A DNA stretch of 28,306 nt from an uncultured Collinsella sp. (lineage in GTDB: Bacteria > Actinomycetota > Coriobacteriia > Coriobacteriales > Coriobacteriaceae): contig CAUAEH010000024.1 of assembly GCA_958427975.1 (NCBI GenBank), forward strand, positions 1-28,306, given 5' to 3'. The notes beneath the pieces are model-generated. The model did no database searches, was not told where the DNA came from, and saw nothing but the letters and a program-made list of their open reading frames with translations. Position numbers and translations under genes: made by a program. Shown piece after piece: positions 1-7,563 of this stretch; the first letter of the stretch is position 1; every line of letters starts with the position of its first letter.

Positions 1-123
1 CGAGCGGGGGCTCCTGTCGTTTCCGTGCCCCTGGATTGGGTCATAGTGTCTGACTTATGCTCAACCTGCGGCGCCATTTTGCTTGAAGGCACCTTGCTCG
101 ATCTGGCGGGTTTTCGCTGTCGG
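1..123. other. Left edge, no assignable gene
   Basis: Forward frame 1 stays open from the window edge to a TGA at 127-129, so the tail of an upstream gene could lie here. The roughly 42 residues it would encode match no family I recognise, and the stop falls inside the left arm of the hairpin that follows. Frames 2 and 3 close early. I see nothing else in this stretch. Confidence 0.2.
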
Positions 124-165
124 AAATGATCCGTTGGGGACGGAGGAAAACGGATCATTTTTATC
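124..165 (+). terminator. Hairpin terminator upstream of tgt
   Basis: Bases 124-135 (AAATGATCCGTT) and 149-160 are perfectly complementary: a 12-bp stem with a 13-base loop. The right arm runs into a short T run (158-162). This fits an intrinsic terminator for a gene left of the window. Because the arms start with AAA and end with TTT it could work in both directions. Confidence 0.6.
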
Positions 166-240
166 CTGGTGCATTGGTGCAGGGGGCAGGTTTCCTTTGC
201 ACTAGTTTCTGTCGAGTCGGTGCTCTTTGCGGGTTGCCCG

Positions 241-274
241 TATAATGGTTTGCGTATGAACCGCAACCAAGGAG
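241..274 (+). promoter_or_regulatory. tgt -10 element and ribosome site
   Basis: A consensus TATAAT lies at 241-246, about 38 bases before the tgt start codon, with no convincing -35 at 17 bases. AAGGAG at 269-274 is the ribosome-binding site and fixes the ATG at 284. Confidence 0.5.
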
Positions 275-283
275 TTCCAGTTT

Positions 284-1423
284 ATGGACCAGAGCCTTTT
301 TAAATTCGACCTGATCGCCGAGGATCCGACGACGCATGCGCGTGCTGGCGTGCTGCACACCCCGCACGGCGACATCGAGACGCCGATCTTCATGCCCGTG
401 GGCACCAAGGCAAACGTCAAGGGCATTCCTACCGAGACCGTCAAACAGCTCGGCGCCCAGATCGTGCTTGCCAATACTTATCACCTGTCCATGCGTCCCG
501 GCGAGGACACCATCGCCGAGCTGGGCGGACTGCACAAGTTTATGAACTGGCACGGCCCCATCCTCACCGACTCGGGTGGTTTCCAGGTCTTCAGCCACAA
601 CGACGCCGTCAAGCTCACCGACGAAGGCGTGCGCTTTATTGTCAACGATTACGACGGTCGCCACGTGTTCTGGACGCCCGAGGACAACATGGAGATCGCC
701 ATGAAGCTCGGCTCCGACATCTGCATGCAGCTGGACCAGTGCCCGGGCTATCCCGCCACGCGCGCCTACGTTGAGCGTGCCGTCGAGCTGTCGAGCATGT
801 GGGCCGAGCGCTGCTATAAGGCCCACACCCGCGATGACCAGGCACTCTTTGGTATTGTCCAGGGCGGCATGCACCTGGACTTGCGCCTGCGCTCGCTGCG
901 CCATCTGGAGGAGTGCGGTGACTTCCCCGGTTACGGCATTGGCGGCTACTCGGTGGGCGAGGACCACGAGACCATGTTCGAGACCCTGGCACCGCTCGTA
1001 AGCGAGTACATGCCCAAGCACAAGCCGCGCTACCTGATGGGCGTCGGCAACCCCACCACCCTCGTGCGTGGCGTGGGCGTGGGCATCGACATGTTCGACT
1101 GCGTGCTGCCGACGCGCACCGGCCGCATGGGTACGGCGTTCTCCAGTGAAGGTCGCCTTAACTTCCGCAACGCGCGCTTTGCGCACGACGACGGCCCCAT
1201 CGACCCCACCTGCACCTGCCCGGTGTGCACAGGCGGCTACAGCCGCGCGCTCATTCGCCACATGGTCACGCAGAAGGAGATGCTCGGCGGTATTCTGCTG
1301 TCGATGCACAACATCTACTACTTGCTCAACCTTATGCAGCGTGCTCGCCAGGCCATTATCGAGGGCCGTTACGGCGCGTTCGTGAGCGATTGGATGAATA
1401 GTCCTGCCGCGGTGGATTACTAA
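284..1423 (+). CDS. tgt: tRNA-guanine(34) transglycosylase
   Basis: This cytosolic enzyme exchanges guanine 34 of tRNAs with GUN anticodons (Asp, Asn, His, Tyr) for a queuine precursor (preQ1 in most bacteria). The product is 379 residues, the normal bacterial length. The catalytic Asp is in DSGGFQVFS (D96). The nucleophile Asp is in FDCVLPTRTGR (D272). Zinc ligands are visible as C310-x-C312-x2-C315 followed by a His in SMHNIYYLLN (about 342). The start at 284 is supported by AAGGAG nine bases upstream. It is followed by its own hairpin terminator, so it appears to be transcribed alone. The queA gene that often sits next to tgt is not in the window. Identification is secure. Confidence 0.97.
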   Translation: MDQSLFKFDLIAEDPTTHARAGVLHTPHGDIETPIFMPVGTKANVKGIPTETVKQLGAQIVLANTYHLSMRPGEDTIAELGGLHKFMNWHGPILTDSGGFQVFSHNDAVKLTDEGVRFIVNDYDGRHVFWTPEDNMEIAMKLGSDICMQLDQCPGYPATRAYVERAVELSSMWAERCYKAHTRDDQALFGIVQGGMHLDLRLRSLRHLEECGDFPGYGIGGYSVGEDHETMFETLAPLVSEYMPKHKPRYLMGVGNPTTLVRGVGVGIDMFDCVLPTRTGRMGTAFSSEGRLNFRNARFAHDDGPIDPTCTCPVCTGGYSRALIRHMVTQKEMLGGILLSMHNIYYLLNLMQRARQAIIEGRYGAFVSDWMNSPAAVDY

Positions 1424-1495
1424 GAGCTACGACCGCTGACCGATGCCTTGCAAGCGCATGATGCATCGTGGGTACCATACCGAATAGTTGATGTT

Positions 1496-1543
1496 CGGGC
1501 GGGTGTTTGGCGCATGGCGTCGACCCCGCCCGTTTTTCTTTTT
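1496..1543 (+). terminator. Intrinsic terminator after tgt
   Basis: CGGGCGGG at 1496-1503 pairs with CCCGCCCG at 1525-1532, followed directly by a T-rich tract (1533-1543). It also lies in the leader of the next gene, so some read-through or a promoter within the leader must serve that gene. Confidence 0.75.
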
Positions 1544-1559
1544 CTCGATAGGAGTACCC

Positions 1560-2318
1560 ATGATTAAGAACGAGAATGTCGAGGGCGAGCCTTCCTACGA
1601 CGAGACGTACCGCCGCGGCCCCGTGGTCATGCGCGGCCCGATGATTCCTAAGGACAATACGTACGCTAACCTGCTGGCGCCCGAGGAGTCGACCGACTGG
1701 TTGCATGCCGATCCGTGGCGCGTACTGCGCATCCAGGCCGAGTTTGTCGACGGCTTTGGCGCGCTTGCCGAGCTCGGACCTGCGGTGACCATCTTCGGTA
1801 GCGCCCGCACGCCCAAGACCGATACGCTCTACAAGGCGGCGCGCACCGTCGGGCGTAAGATTGCCCAGCGCGGCGTGGCGGTTATCACCGGTGGCGGCCC
1901 CGGCATCATGGAAGCGGCCAACAAGGGAGCGGCGAGCGTCAACGGCAAGTCAGTTGGTTTGGGCATTGAGCTGCCGCACGAGCAGGGGCTCAACAAATAC
2001 GTGAACCTCGGTATGGACTTCCGCTACTTCTTTGTGCGCAAGACCATGTTCGTCAAATACAGCTCGGGCGCTATTGTGTTTCCCGGCGGGTTTGGCACGC
2101 TCGACGAGATGTTTGAGGTGCTCACGCTGGTGCAAACGCACAAGGTCAAGCGCATGCCGCTTGTGCTGGTAGGCAGCGAGTACTGGCAGGGCCTATTCGA
2201 CTGGCTTAACGGTCCGGTGATGGACGCCGGTATGATCAGCCCGCTCGATCCGGAGCTGGTGCACATCACCGACGACCTCAACGAGGCCGTCGACATTGCG
2301 CTCAGCGGGCTGATGTAG
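1560..2318 (+). CDS. LOG family protein (TIGR00730 Rossmann fold)
   Basis: This is a 252-residue member of the LOG / TIGR00730 family. Relatives hydrolyse nucleoside 5'-monophosphates to base plus ribose phosphate (cytokinin-activating phosphoribohydrolases). The physiological substrate in bacteria such as this is not established. The two diagnostic motifs are GGGPGIMEAAN (111-121) and PGGFGTLDE (175-183), with the arginine and lysine in FVRKTMF between them. Residues 1-60 extend before the Rossmann core, as in the longer bacterial subgroup. I chose ATG 1560 because ATAGGAG precedes it; an upstream ATG in the same frame (1488) lies inside the tgt terminator. Function beyond the family is not determinable from sequence. 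Confidence 0.85.
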   Translation: MIKNENVEGEPSYDETYRRGPVVMRGPMIPKDNTYANLLAPEESTDWLHADPWRVLRIQAEFVDGFGALAELGPAVTIFGSARTPKTDTLYKAARTVGRKIAQRGVAVITGGGPGIMEAANKGAASVNGKSVGLGIELPHEQGLNKYVNLGMDFRYFFVRKTMFVKYSSGAIVFPGGFGTLDEMFEVLTLVQTHKVKRMPLVLVGSEYWQGLFDWLNGPVMDAGMISPLDPELVHITDDLNEAVDIALSGLM

Positions 2319-2350
2319 GGCGAGGTGCCTATCGTTGTAGTAATGAGAAC

Positions 2351-2400
2351 GGCAGATTGATGCTATTTAACATCAGTCTGCCATCTAAACTGGGTATACT
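2351..2400 (+). promoter_or_regulatory. Operator-like dyad and -10 box of the toxin-antitoxin operon
   Basis: GGCAGATTGATG (2351-2362) and CATCAGTCTGCC (2371-2382) form a 12-bp inverted repeat with one mismatch (a G-U pair in RNA) and an AT-rich 8-base spacer. A TATACT -10 lies at 2395-2400, about 30 bases before the antitoxin start. The dyad covers the expected -35 position, which fits autorepression by the antitoxin-toxin complex. It might also act as a terminator for the LOG gene, but no T run follows it. Confidence 0.45.
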
Positions 2401-2430
2401 GATGCAAAAGACGAGGCTAGGAGGTCGCGT

Positions 2431-2730
2431 ATGTCTACTGCAACGGTTAAGCCTACGACGGTTCGCATCGAAGAGGGGCTCAAGGAGCAGGCGACTGAGT
2501 TCTTGGATTCGGTCGGCCTCAGCCTCAATTCCTATCTCAATCTTGCCGTTCGGCAGCTTGTAAATCAGCGAAAGATTCCTTTTGAGATTGTAGGAAGGGC
2601 GGAGGTGCCCAACGAGGCGACGAGGCGCGCCATGGTGATTGCCGAGGCTCATGAGTTGGGGATTCTGCCAGACGACAGCCCGTCATTCAATAACGCTGAT
2701 GAGCTTATATCGTTCCTCGATGAGGACTAG
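2431..2730 (+). CDS. DinJ/RelB-family antitoxin
   Basis: This 99-residue protein begins with a ribbon-helix-helix DNA-binding segment: beta strand around TTVRIEEG, then helices through LNSYLNLAVRQLVNQRKIPFEI. That is the hallmark of DinJ/RelB antitoxins. The C-terminal acidic part (DDSPSFNNADELISFLDED) would wrap the toxin. It should bind its own promoter, probably at the dyad 50-80 bases upstream, and neutralise the YafQ-like toxin encoded two bases downstream. The ribosome site AGGAGG directly before the ATG is strong, fitting antitoxin overproduction. The family call is solid; which subgroup it belongs to is less sure. Confidence 0.88.
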   Translation: MSTATVKPTTVRIEEGLKEQATEFLDSVGLSLNSYLNLAVRQLVNQRKIPFEIVGRAEVPNEATRRAMVIAEAHELGILPDDSPSFNNADELISFLDED

Positions 2731-2732
2731 CG

Positions 2733-3041
2733 ATGTTTGAGATTAAAGTCGAGGCTCAGTTTAAGGCGGATTACAAACGGACGATGCGTATCCATCCGCA
2801 GCTAAAAACCGAGTTTAAGGCGGCAGTCGCAGAGCTTGCAGCTCACGGCTCGCTTCCCGCGGAATATGGCGCCCATGAGCTTTCAAACCCGGGTGGCAAT
2901 TACAACGGCCACATCGATTTCCATCTATCCGATGGCTTGGTCGATGTGGTCGTTCTGTACTTGCCGCATAAGACGAATCCTGTGCTCCGACTGGTCAGAA
3001 TGGGCTCGCATGAGGAACTGTTCCAGGGCCCGCAGGGCTGA
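2733..3041 (+). CDS. YafQ-type mRNA interferase toxin
   Basis: This is a 102-residue RelE-superfamily toxin of the YafQ branch, which cuts mRNA in the ribosomal A site. Compared from memory with E. coli YafQ, the first catalytic His is in GAHELS, another His is in HIDFHLSDG, the Asp before the strand is in VDVVVLY, and the C-terminal His and Phe are in MGSHEELF. The Trp following that Asp in YafQ is replaced by Val here. The gene starts two bases after the antitoxin stop codon, so translation is probably coupled. A long hairpin follows at 3055-3121. Confidence 0.87.
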   Translation: MFEIKVEAQFKADYKRTMRIHPQLKTEFKAAVAELAAHGSLPAEYGAHELSNPGGNYNGHIDFHLSDGLVDVVVLYLPHKTNPVLRLVRMGSHEELFQGPQG

Positions 3042-3054
3042 TCGCCGATTTCCA

Positions 3055-3121
3055 AGTTGCGGTGGAATAGGGATTGATTTGCGGCTGATGAGCCAAAAAC
3101 AGTCCCTATTCCACCGCAACT
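3055..3121. repeat. Intergenic hairpin, family A copy 1
   Basis: Bases 3055-3073 (AGTTGCGGTGGAATAGGGA) and 3103-3121 are perfectly complementary over 19 bp. The internal segment carries a smaller stem, GGCT-GATG-AGCC. It lies between convergent yafQ and degV, where it could stop transcription from both sides, although no T run of more than two bases adjoins it. The same outer arm recurs at 6328-6396. Confidence 0.85.
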
Positions 3122-3134
3122 GATGTGGGCGTCC

Positions 3135-3995
3135 CTAGTGAGTTGGCTGGTAGCGGGGGCAGTAGCTGATGGCGATGGCATCGACGCCTACATGGGTGGC
3201 GATGGTGCAGCCGATGGGGCCGGTGCCGGCGTCTACATAGACTTGGCCTGCGAGCGCTTGGCTGACGAGTTCCTGCTCCTCGGCGGCGCCGGTCGTGAGC
3301 ACGCGCACGCTTGAGCCCGGGTGCTCGTCCAAAAATGCGAGGCAATCGGCCATGGTGTTGGCAACGATGCGCTTGGCACCGCGGCCCTTCTTGATGGCCT
3401 TGATCTCGCCCGATTTCCACTCCGGCGAAACGGCCAGGCGAATGTTGAGCATTTGCGTGAGCTGGCCGGCGAGCTTGGGCGCGCGGCCGTTCTTAACGAG
3501 ATTCTCAAGCGTGCGGGGAATCAGCAGCAGGTGGGCGTCGGGCAGCGTCGCGCGAATCTGCGCCTCGGTCTCGTCCAGGCTGCGGCCATCTTCGCGCATG
3601 GCCCGCGCGTACTCCACCAGCAGGCCCTCGGCGCCCGAGCCAGTGCGCGAATCGATGCAGCGCACGTCGAGCTCGTGGGTCTCGGCCGTCAGGCTGGCGT
3701 TGGCATAGCAGGCGGACCATTCGCTGCACAGCGAGATAAAGATCGCGCTGTCGTGGCCGTCAGCACGCACGCGGTCAAAGAGTGCCTTGAACTCGCCGGC
3801 GCTCGGCTGCGAGGTGTGCGGCAGCTGCTCGGAGCCGGCCATGCGCGCGACGTACTCCTGGGCGGTAATCTGTACCTGGTCGAGCAGGTCCTCGCCCTCG
3901 ATAATCACATGCAGCGGAATCACGTAAATGCCAAGCTCTTGAGCGCGGGCGGGGGAGATGTCCGACGTAGAGTCGGTTATGATGGCAAAAGACAT
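3135..3995 (-). CDS. DegV family fatty-acid-binding protein
   Basis: This 286-residue DegV protein is of a type that binds long-chain fatty acids. In Gram-positive bacteria the FakB members present the fatty acid to the kinase FakA. The N-terminus AIITDSTSDIS contains the family's conserved D-S-T/S-D motif. The central part has HTSQPSAGEF (the TSQPS fatty-acid site) and later LENLVKNGRAPKLAG, typical of the family. The start at 3995 is chosen because AAAGGTG precedes it on the reverse strand; the 19 upstream in-frame residues are Arg-rich and unlike the family. No fakA lies nearby. It faces the HAD gene divergently. The family call is firm, while the bound lipid and partner are unknown. Confidence 0.93.
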   Translation of the reverse strand: MSFAIITDSTSDISPARAQELGIYVIPLHVIIEGEDLLDQVQITAQEYVARMAGSEQLPHTSQPSAGEFKALFDRVRADGHDSAIFISLCSEWSACYANASLTAETHELDVRCIDSRTGSGAEGLLVEYARAMREDGRSLDETEAQIRATLPDAHLLLIPRTLENLVKNGRAPKLAGQLTQMLNIRLAVSPEWKSGEIKAIKKGRGAKRIVANTMADCLAFLDEHPGSSVRVLTTGAAEEQELVSQALAGQVYVDAGTGPIGCTIATHVGVDAIAISYCPRYQPTH

Positions 3996-4087
3996 AATTG
4001 CACCTTTCGTTGGGGCGCTTGCGCGCCGCCTTCTTAGAGCAAAGTGCGACAAGTATAGTGGAGTTGCTCTACATTGCTAGGTTCAAT

Positions 4088-4103
4088 TGTTGAATAGTCA
4101 ACA
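4088..4103. promoter_or_regulatory. Dyad between degV and HAD gene
   Basis: TGTTGA-ATAG-TCAACA is a perfect 6-bp inverted repeat with a 4-base spacer in the AT-rich divergent region. A TATACT-like -10 on the reverse strand (4052-4057) could drive degV. The dyad is operator-like, but no regulator can be assigned. Confidence 0.3.
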
Positions 4104-4151
4104 GTTTGAAGTGTCGGTGTGGAAATCATCAACTGGGGAAGAGGAATGCCG

Positions 4152-4814
4152 ATGGAGGCGTTGGAGATATGCAGGCGGCCGGTTGTGCTGTTCGATTTTG
4201 ACGGCACGGTGGCCGATACGGGCCGGGCGGTGATGACCTCGACGCGCAAGACGTTGGCCGCGCGCGGGTTTTCGGAGGCGCAGATGGGTGACCTGCGCCG
4301 CATGATCGGGCCGCCCCTGTGGAAGAGCTTTCACGACTTTTATGGCTTCTCCCGCGAGGAGTCGCTTGTGATGGCTGACGAGTACCGTGCCTTTTTTGAT
4401 GAGCTGGGACCGGAAGAGTATCCTGTGTTCGACGGAATCCCCGAGCTGCTCGATGGCCTTGTCGCGCAGGGGCATCGCTTGGCCGTGGCAACGTCACGCA
4501 TGGAGGTGAAGTGTATCGACATGGTGGGAGAGCTGGGACTTTCTCAGTTTGAGGCGGTGGCTGGCATGAATCCGCCGCAGGGGCGCGAGACCAAGGCCGA
4601 TTCGGTCCGCGATGCCCTGGCAGAGCTCGGTGCGACGGCGGGCGATGCCGTGATGATCGGCGATCGCTTTAACGACGTCGAGGGCGCGCACGCGATGAGC
4701 GTGCCGTGCATTGGTATCTATTCGGGCGCGGCGGCGCCGGGCGAGCACGAGGCGGCGGGTGCCGATGCAGTGGTGCACTCGGTGGCCGAGCTTGCTAAAC
4801 TTTTCGCTATCTAA
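4152..4814 (+). CDS. HAD-family phosphatase (Gph/PGP-like)
   Basis: This is a roughly 220-residue haloacid-dehalogenase phosphatase with a helical cap. Motif I is LFDFDGTVAD (nucleophile D15, acid/base D17). The cap includes MIGPPLWKSF, motif II is the Thr/Ser in VATSRMEVK, motif III is the Lys in GRETKADSV, and motif IV is MIGDRFNDVEGA. The closest described relatives are phosphoglycolate/pyrophosphate phosphatases of the PF13419 group, but substrate cannot be read from these motifs. GAGGA at 4141-4145 sits six bases before ATG 4152. ATG 4146 in the same frame is possible, as is a GTG at 4119. The dipeptidase gene follows after 55 bases and may be cotranscribed. Confidence 0.88.
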   Translation: MEALEICRRPVVLFDFDGTVADTGRAVMTSTRKTLAARGFSEAQMGDLRRMIGPPLWKSFHDFYGFSREESLVMADEYRAFFDELGPEEYPVFDGIPELLDGLVAQGHRLAVATSRMEVKCIDMVGELGLSQFEAVAGMNPPQGRETKADSVRDALAELGATAGDAVMIGDRFNDVEGAHAMSVPCIGIYSGAAAPGEHEAAGADAVVHSVAELAKLFAI

Positions 4815-4869
4815 TAGACGTAATGTGAGGGGCGGGCGTACCCGTCGCTCATTGGTAAGGAGGTCGTCC

Positions 4870-6306
4870 ATGAATCAGGTGGAGCAGAGCGTTACCGAGT
4901 ATGTCGACGAGGTCTGGGAGGATGTCGTCGCCGATATCGAGCAGCTGGTGAGTTATCCGTCCGTAGCCGTTGCTGCCGATGCGGAGCCTAGCGCGCCGTT
5001 TGGCCGCCCGGTTCGTGATGCGCTCGATTGCGCGCTCGGCATTGCGCAAAAGCTCGGCTACCAGACGAGCGACGACGAGGGCTATGTGGGCATTGCCGAT
5101 ATCCCGGGTCGCGGCGACAAGCAGCTCGCGACCATCTGCCACGTGGACGTGGTGCCCGCCGGCCCCGGCTGGAACACCGACCCGTTTGCGATGGAGCGTC
5201 GCGAGGGCTGGCTGCTCGGCCGTGGCGTGATTGATGACAAGGGTCCGGCGGTGTTGTCGCTCTACGCCGGTGCCTACCTGCTCAAGCACGGCATTGTGCC
5301 GCGCTATACCTTCCGCGCGCTGCTGGGCTGCGATGAGGAAGTGGGCATGTCCGACGTTCACCATTATCTGGAAAATCACGCAGACCCCGACTTTTTGTTT
5401 ACGCCCGATGCCGAGTTCCCGGTCTGCAATGCCGAGAAGGGCCAGTTTGGGGCGACGTTCGTGAGCCCCAAGATCGACGGCGGGCGCATCGTGTCGTGGA
5501 GCGGCTCCGAGGCGAGCAATGCCATTCCGTCGCAGTCCATCTGCGAGCTTGCGATTGCCGCCGATGAGTTGCCGGCGCCGGTCGAGAACGCCGATCGTCT
5601 GGAGATCACGGCGCTTGATAATGGCCATGCGCAGATTTTCGCCCACGGTATCGGTGGCCATGCTTCGATGCCCGAGGGAACGATCAATGCCGTCGGCCTG
5701 ATCGTGTCGTATCTGCGCGAGGCCGAGGACGCGTTTGGTGCACGCGACGAGCGCCTGCTGACGCCTGCCGAGCATGAGTTCGTCAAGTTCCTGGCCTTTG
5801 TGTATGCGGATGCCTATGGCCGCGGCCTAGGTATCGATGCGACGAGTCCGGCGTTTGGCCCGCTTACCTGCAACGCTGGAGTCATCCGCGTGGCGGATGG
5901 CCATATTGAGCAGGTCATCGACGTGCGCTTCCCCGACAGTACGAGTGCCGATACCATCCGCGAGCAGCTCGACCCGCTCGTGGGCCGTTTTGGCGTGACG
6001 TGCCAGCTGGGTCGCGCGAAGGTGCCGTTCTCGGTGTCTGCCGACGATCCGGCCGTGAAGGCGCTTATCGATACCTATAACGAGTTCACCGGCAAGCATG
6101 CCGAACCCTTTGCCATGGGCGGCGGCACGTACGCGCGCAACTTTGCCCGCGCCGTCTCGTTTGGCCCCGAAGAGACCGGCCTGGAGCTGCCCGCGTGGGG
6201 CGGCCAGATGCACGGCCCCAACGAGTGTGCCAGCGAAGAACAGCTCAAGCAGGCGCTCAAGATCTATATTGTTGCGATCCTCCGTTTGAATGAATTAGAG
6301 CTTTAA
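4870..6306 (+). CDS. M20 family dipeptidase (Sapep-like)
   Basis: A 478-residue metallopeptidase of the M20 Sapep/PepV branch, cytosolic enzymes that cleave short peptides using two metal ions. Metal and catalytic residues are visible in order: H91-x-D93 in CHVDVVPAGPGW, the bridging Asp in IDDKGP (122-123), the catalytic Glu pair in GCDEEVGM (156-157), D180 in FTPDAEFP, and the final His in GGQMHGPNE near the C-terminus. GGGTYARNF is a Sapep-like signature. Length fits the family. AAGGAGG at 4857-4863 fixes the ATG at 4870. No signal peptide is seen. A family A hairpin follows the stop. The role is probably salvage of peptides; exact specificity is unknown. Confidence 0.92.
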   Translation: MNQVEQSVTEYVDEVWEDVVADIEQLVSYPSVAVAADAEPSAPFGRPVRDALDCALGIAQKLGYQTSDDEGYVGIADIPGRGDKQLATICHVDVVPAGPGWNTDPFAMERREGWLLGRGVIDDKGPAVLSLYAGAYLLKHGIVPRYTFRALLGCDEEVGMSDVHHYLENHADPDFLFTPDAEFPVCNAEKGQFGATFVSPKIDGGRIVSWSGSEASNAIPSQSICELAIAADELPAPVENADRLEITALDNGHAQIFAHGIGGHASMPEGTINAVGLIVSYLREAEDAFGARDERLLTPAEHEFVKFLAFVYADAYGRGLGIDATSPAFGPLTCNAGVIRVADGHIEQVIDVRFPDSTSADTIREQLDPLVGRFGVTCQLGRAKVPFSVSADDPAVKALIDTYNEFTGKHAEPFAMGGGTYARNFARAVSFGPEETGLELPAWGGQMHGPNECASEEQLKQALKIYIVAILRLNELEL

Positions 6307-6327
6307 GGTCTCGCGGTTTCCCAATCT

Positions 6328-6396
6328 AAGTTGCGGTGGAATAGTTCCTAGAATGGGCCATTTGATGGCCAAGCAGGAACTATTTCACCGCAACTT
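6328..6396. repeat. Intergenic hairpin, family A copy 2
   Basis: Arms 6328-6349 and 6375-6396 pair over 22 bp with a single G-T position, which remains a G-U pair in RNA. The inner loop holds GGCCA/TGGCC. The outer 17 bases AAGTTGCGGTGGAATAG match copy 1 at 3055-3121, whereas the inner part of the stem differs and is still paired. It lies between the dipeptidase and the pst operon and may terminate the former. Confidence 0.85.
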
Positions 6397-6437
6397 TGTT
6401 TTTATTGGTGTAAAAGGCTGGCCATGTTTGGCGGCGG

Positions 6438-6459
6438 GTTTGTTATTCGTTTGTAAAGC
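6438..6459 (+). promoter_or_regulatory. PHO-box-like direct repeat before pstS
   Basis: GTTTGT occurs at 6438-6443 and again at 6449-6454, an 11-base period, the spacing used by PhoB/PhoP-type response regulators. The repeat unit differs from published consensus boxes, so this is a positional guess about 150 bases upstream of pstS. A small GCGGGC/GCCCGC hairpin (6558-6574) lies in the leader just before the ribosome site. Confidence 0.3.
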
Positions 6460-6599
6460 CGAGCCGCGCTTGCGGTAAGGGTCTATCAAATGCCCGTAAG
6501 AAACCGCAGTTGGCGCGGACGCTACCCGGTCGGGGCCGTATCTTTCCAAACAGCAAAGCGGGCAGGGTGCCCGCGAGTCGCATGTATGAAAGGAAGATC

Positions 6600-7538
6600 A
6601 TGCTCGATCAGGCTTATTCTCGTCGTCAGTTCCTCGGCCTCGCTGGTGGTCTTGCCAGCATCGTCGGTCTCGGTCTCGTTGGTTGCGGCGGCTCCGGCGC
6701 ATCCGACGCCGCCGACAAGGGTAGCGCCGCTGCTGCCGAGTCCGTCTCCGGCGAGGTGACCTACGACGGCGCCTCCTCGTTCCAGGCTCTCGTCGAGGCC
6801 GCTGCCGAGAAGTTCATGGATGCCAACCCGGACGTCTCCGTCTCCGGCTCGGGTAACGGTTCGGGCAAGGGCCTGACCGCTGTTGCCGCCGGCACCGTCA
6901 CCATCGGCAACTCCGACGTCTTCGCCGAGACCAAACTCGAGGCCGACCAGGTCAAGAAGCTCGTCGACCACGAGGTTGCCGTCGTGGGCATGGGCCCCGT
7001 CGTCTCCAAGAACGTGACGGTCGACGACCTGTCCCTCGAGCAGCTCAAGGGCATCTTCTCCGGCCAGATCACCAACTGGAAGGAGGTCGGCGGCGACGAC
7101 GCCAAGATCGTCGTCCTCAACCGCAAGGCCGGCTCCGGCACTCGCGCCACCTTCGAGGCTGCCGTCTTTGGCGACGAGGCTGTCGACTTTAAGGGCGACG
7201 CCGAGCTCGACAAGTCCGGCGACGTCCAGACTCAGATGGGCAGCACCGACAACGCCATCTCCTACCTCGACTTCTCGCACTTCGACGACTCCAAGTTCAA
7301 CGCCATCAAGGTCGAGGGCGTGGAGCCCAAGAGCAAGAATGTCACCGACGGCTCCTTCAAGATCTGGGCGACCGAGCACATGTACTGTGCAAAGGACGCC
7401 GACGAGGCTACCAAGGCCTTCCTGGAGTTCATGCTTTCCGACGACGTCCAGGGCAAGCTCGTCGAGGAGCAGGGCTTCATCCCCGTCTCTGCCATGAAGG
7501 TCGTCAAGGACGCCAGCGGCAAGGTCTCCGCTAAATAA
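6600..7538 (+). CDS. pstS: Phosphate-binding lipoprotein PstS
   Basis: The 312-residue extracellular phosphate receptor of the Pst ABC importer. The N-terminus carries SRRQFLG (residues 7-13), a twin-arginine export motif, then a hydrophobic stretch and the lipobox LVGC with lipidated C29, so it is probably a Tat-exported lipoprotein. The mature part shows phosphate-loop features such as GSGNGSGKG near 82-90 and RKAGSGTRATFE in the middle, both typical of PstS. ATG 6600 is chosen because AAAGGAAG precedes it and the signal peptide follows directly; ATGs at 6582 and further upstream are possible but add nothing recognisable. It is the first gene of the pstSCAB operon, likely induced by phosphate limitation. 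Confidence 0.95.
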   Translation: MLDQAYSRRQFLGLAGGLASIVGLGLVGCGGSGASDAADKGSAAAAESVSGEVTYDGASSFQALVEAAAEKFMDANPDVSVSGSGNGSGKGLTAVAAGTVTIGNSDVFAETKLEADQVKKLVDHEVAVVGMGPVVSKNVTVDDLSLEQLKGIFSGQITNWKEVGGDDAKIVVLNRKAGSGTRATFEAAVFGDEAVDFKGDAELDKSGDVQTQMGSTDNAISYLDFSHFDDSKFNAIKVEGVEPKSKNVTDGSFKIWATEHMYCAKDADEATKAFLEFMLSDDVQGKLVEEQGFIPVSAMKVVKDASGKVSAK

Positions 7539-7563
7539 GTAGTCGCCCCCGGAAAGGTTTGCA

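Noticed and set aside
161..1309. Long reverse-strand reading frame of 382 codons
   Set aside because: It is the antisense of tgt, with Arg/Ala/His-rich low-complexity content and no ribosome site.
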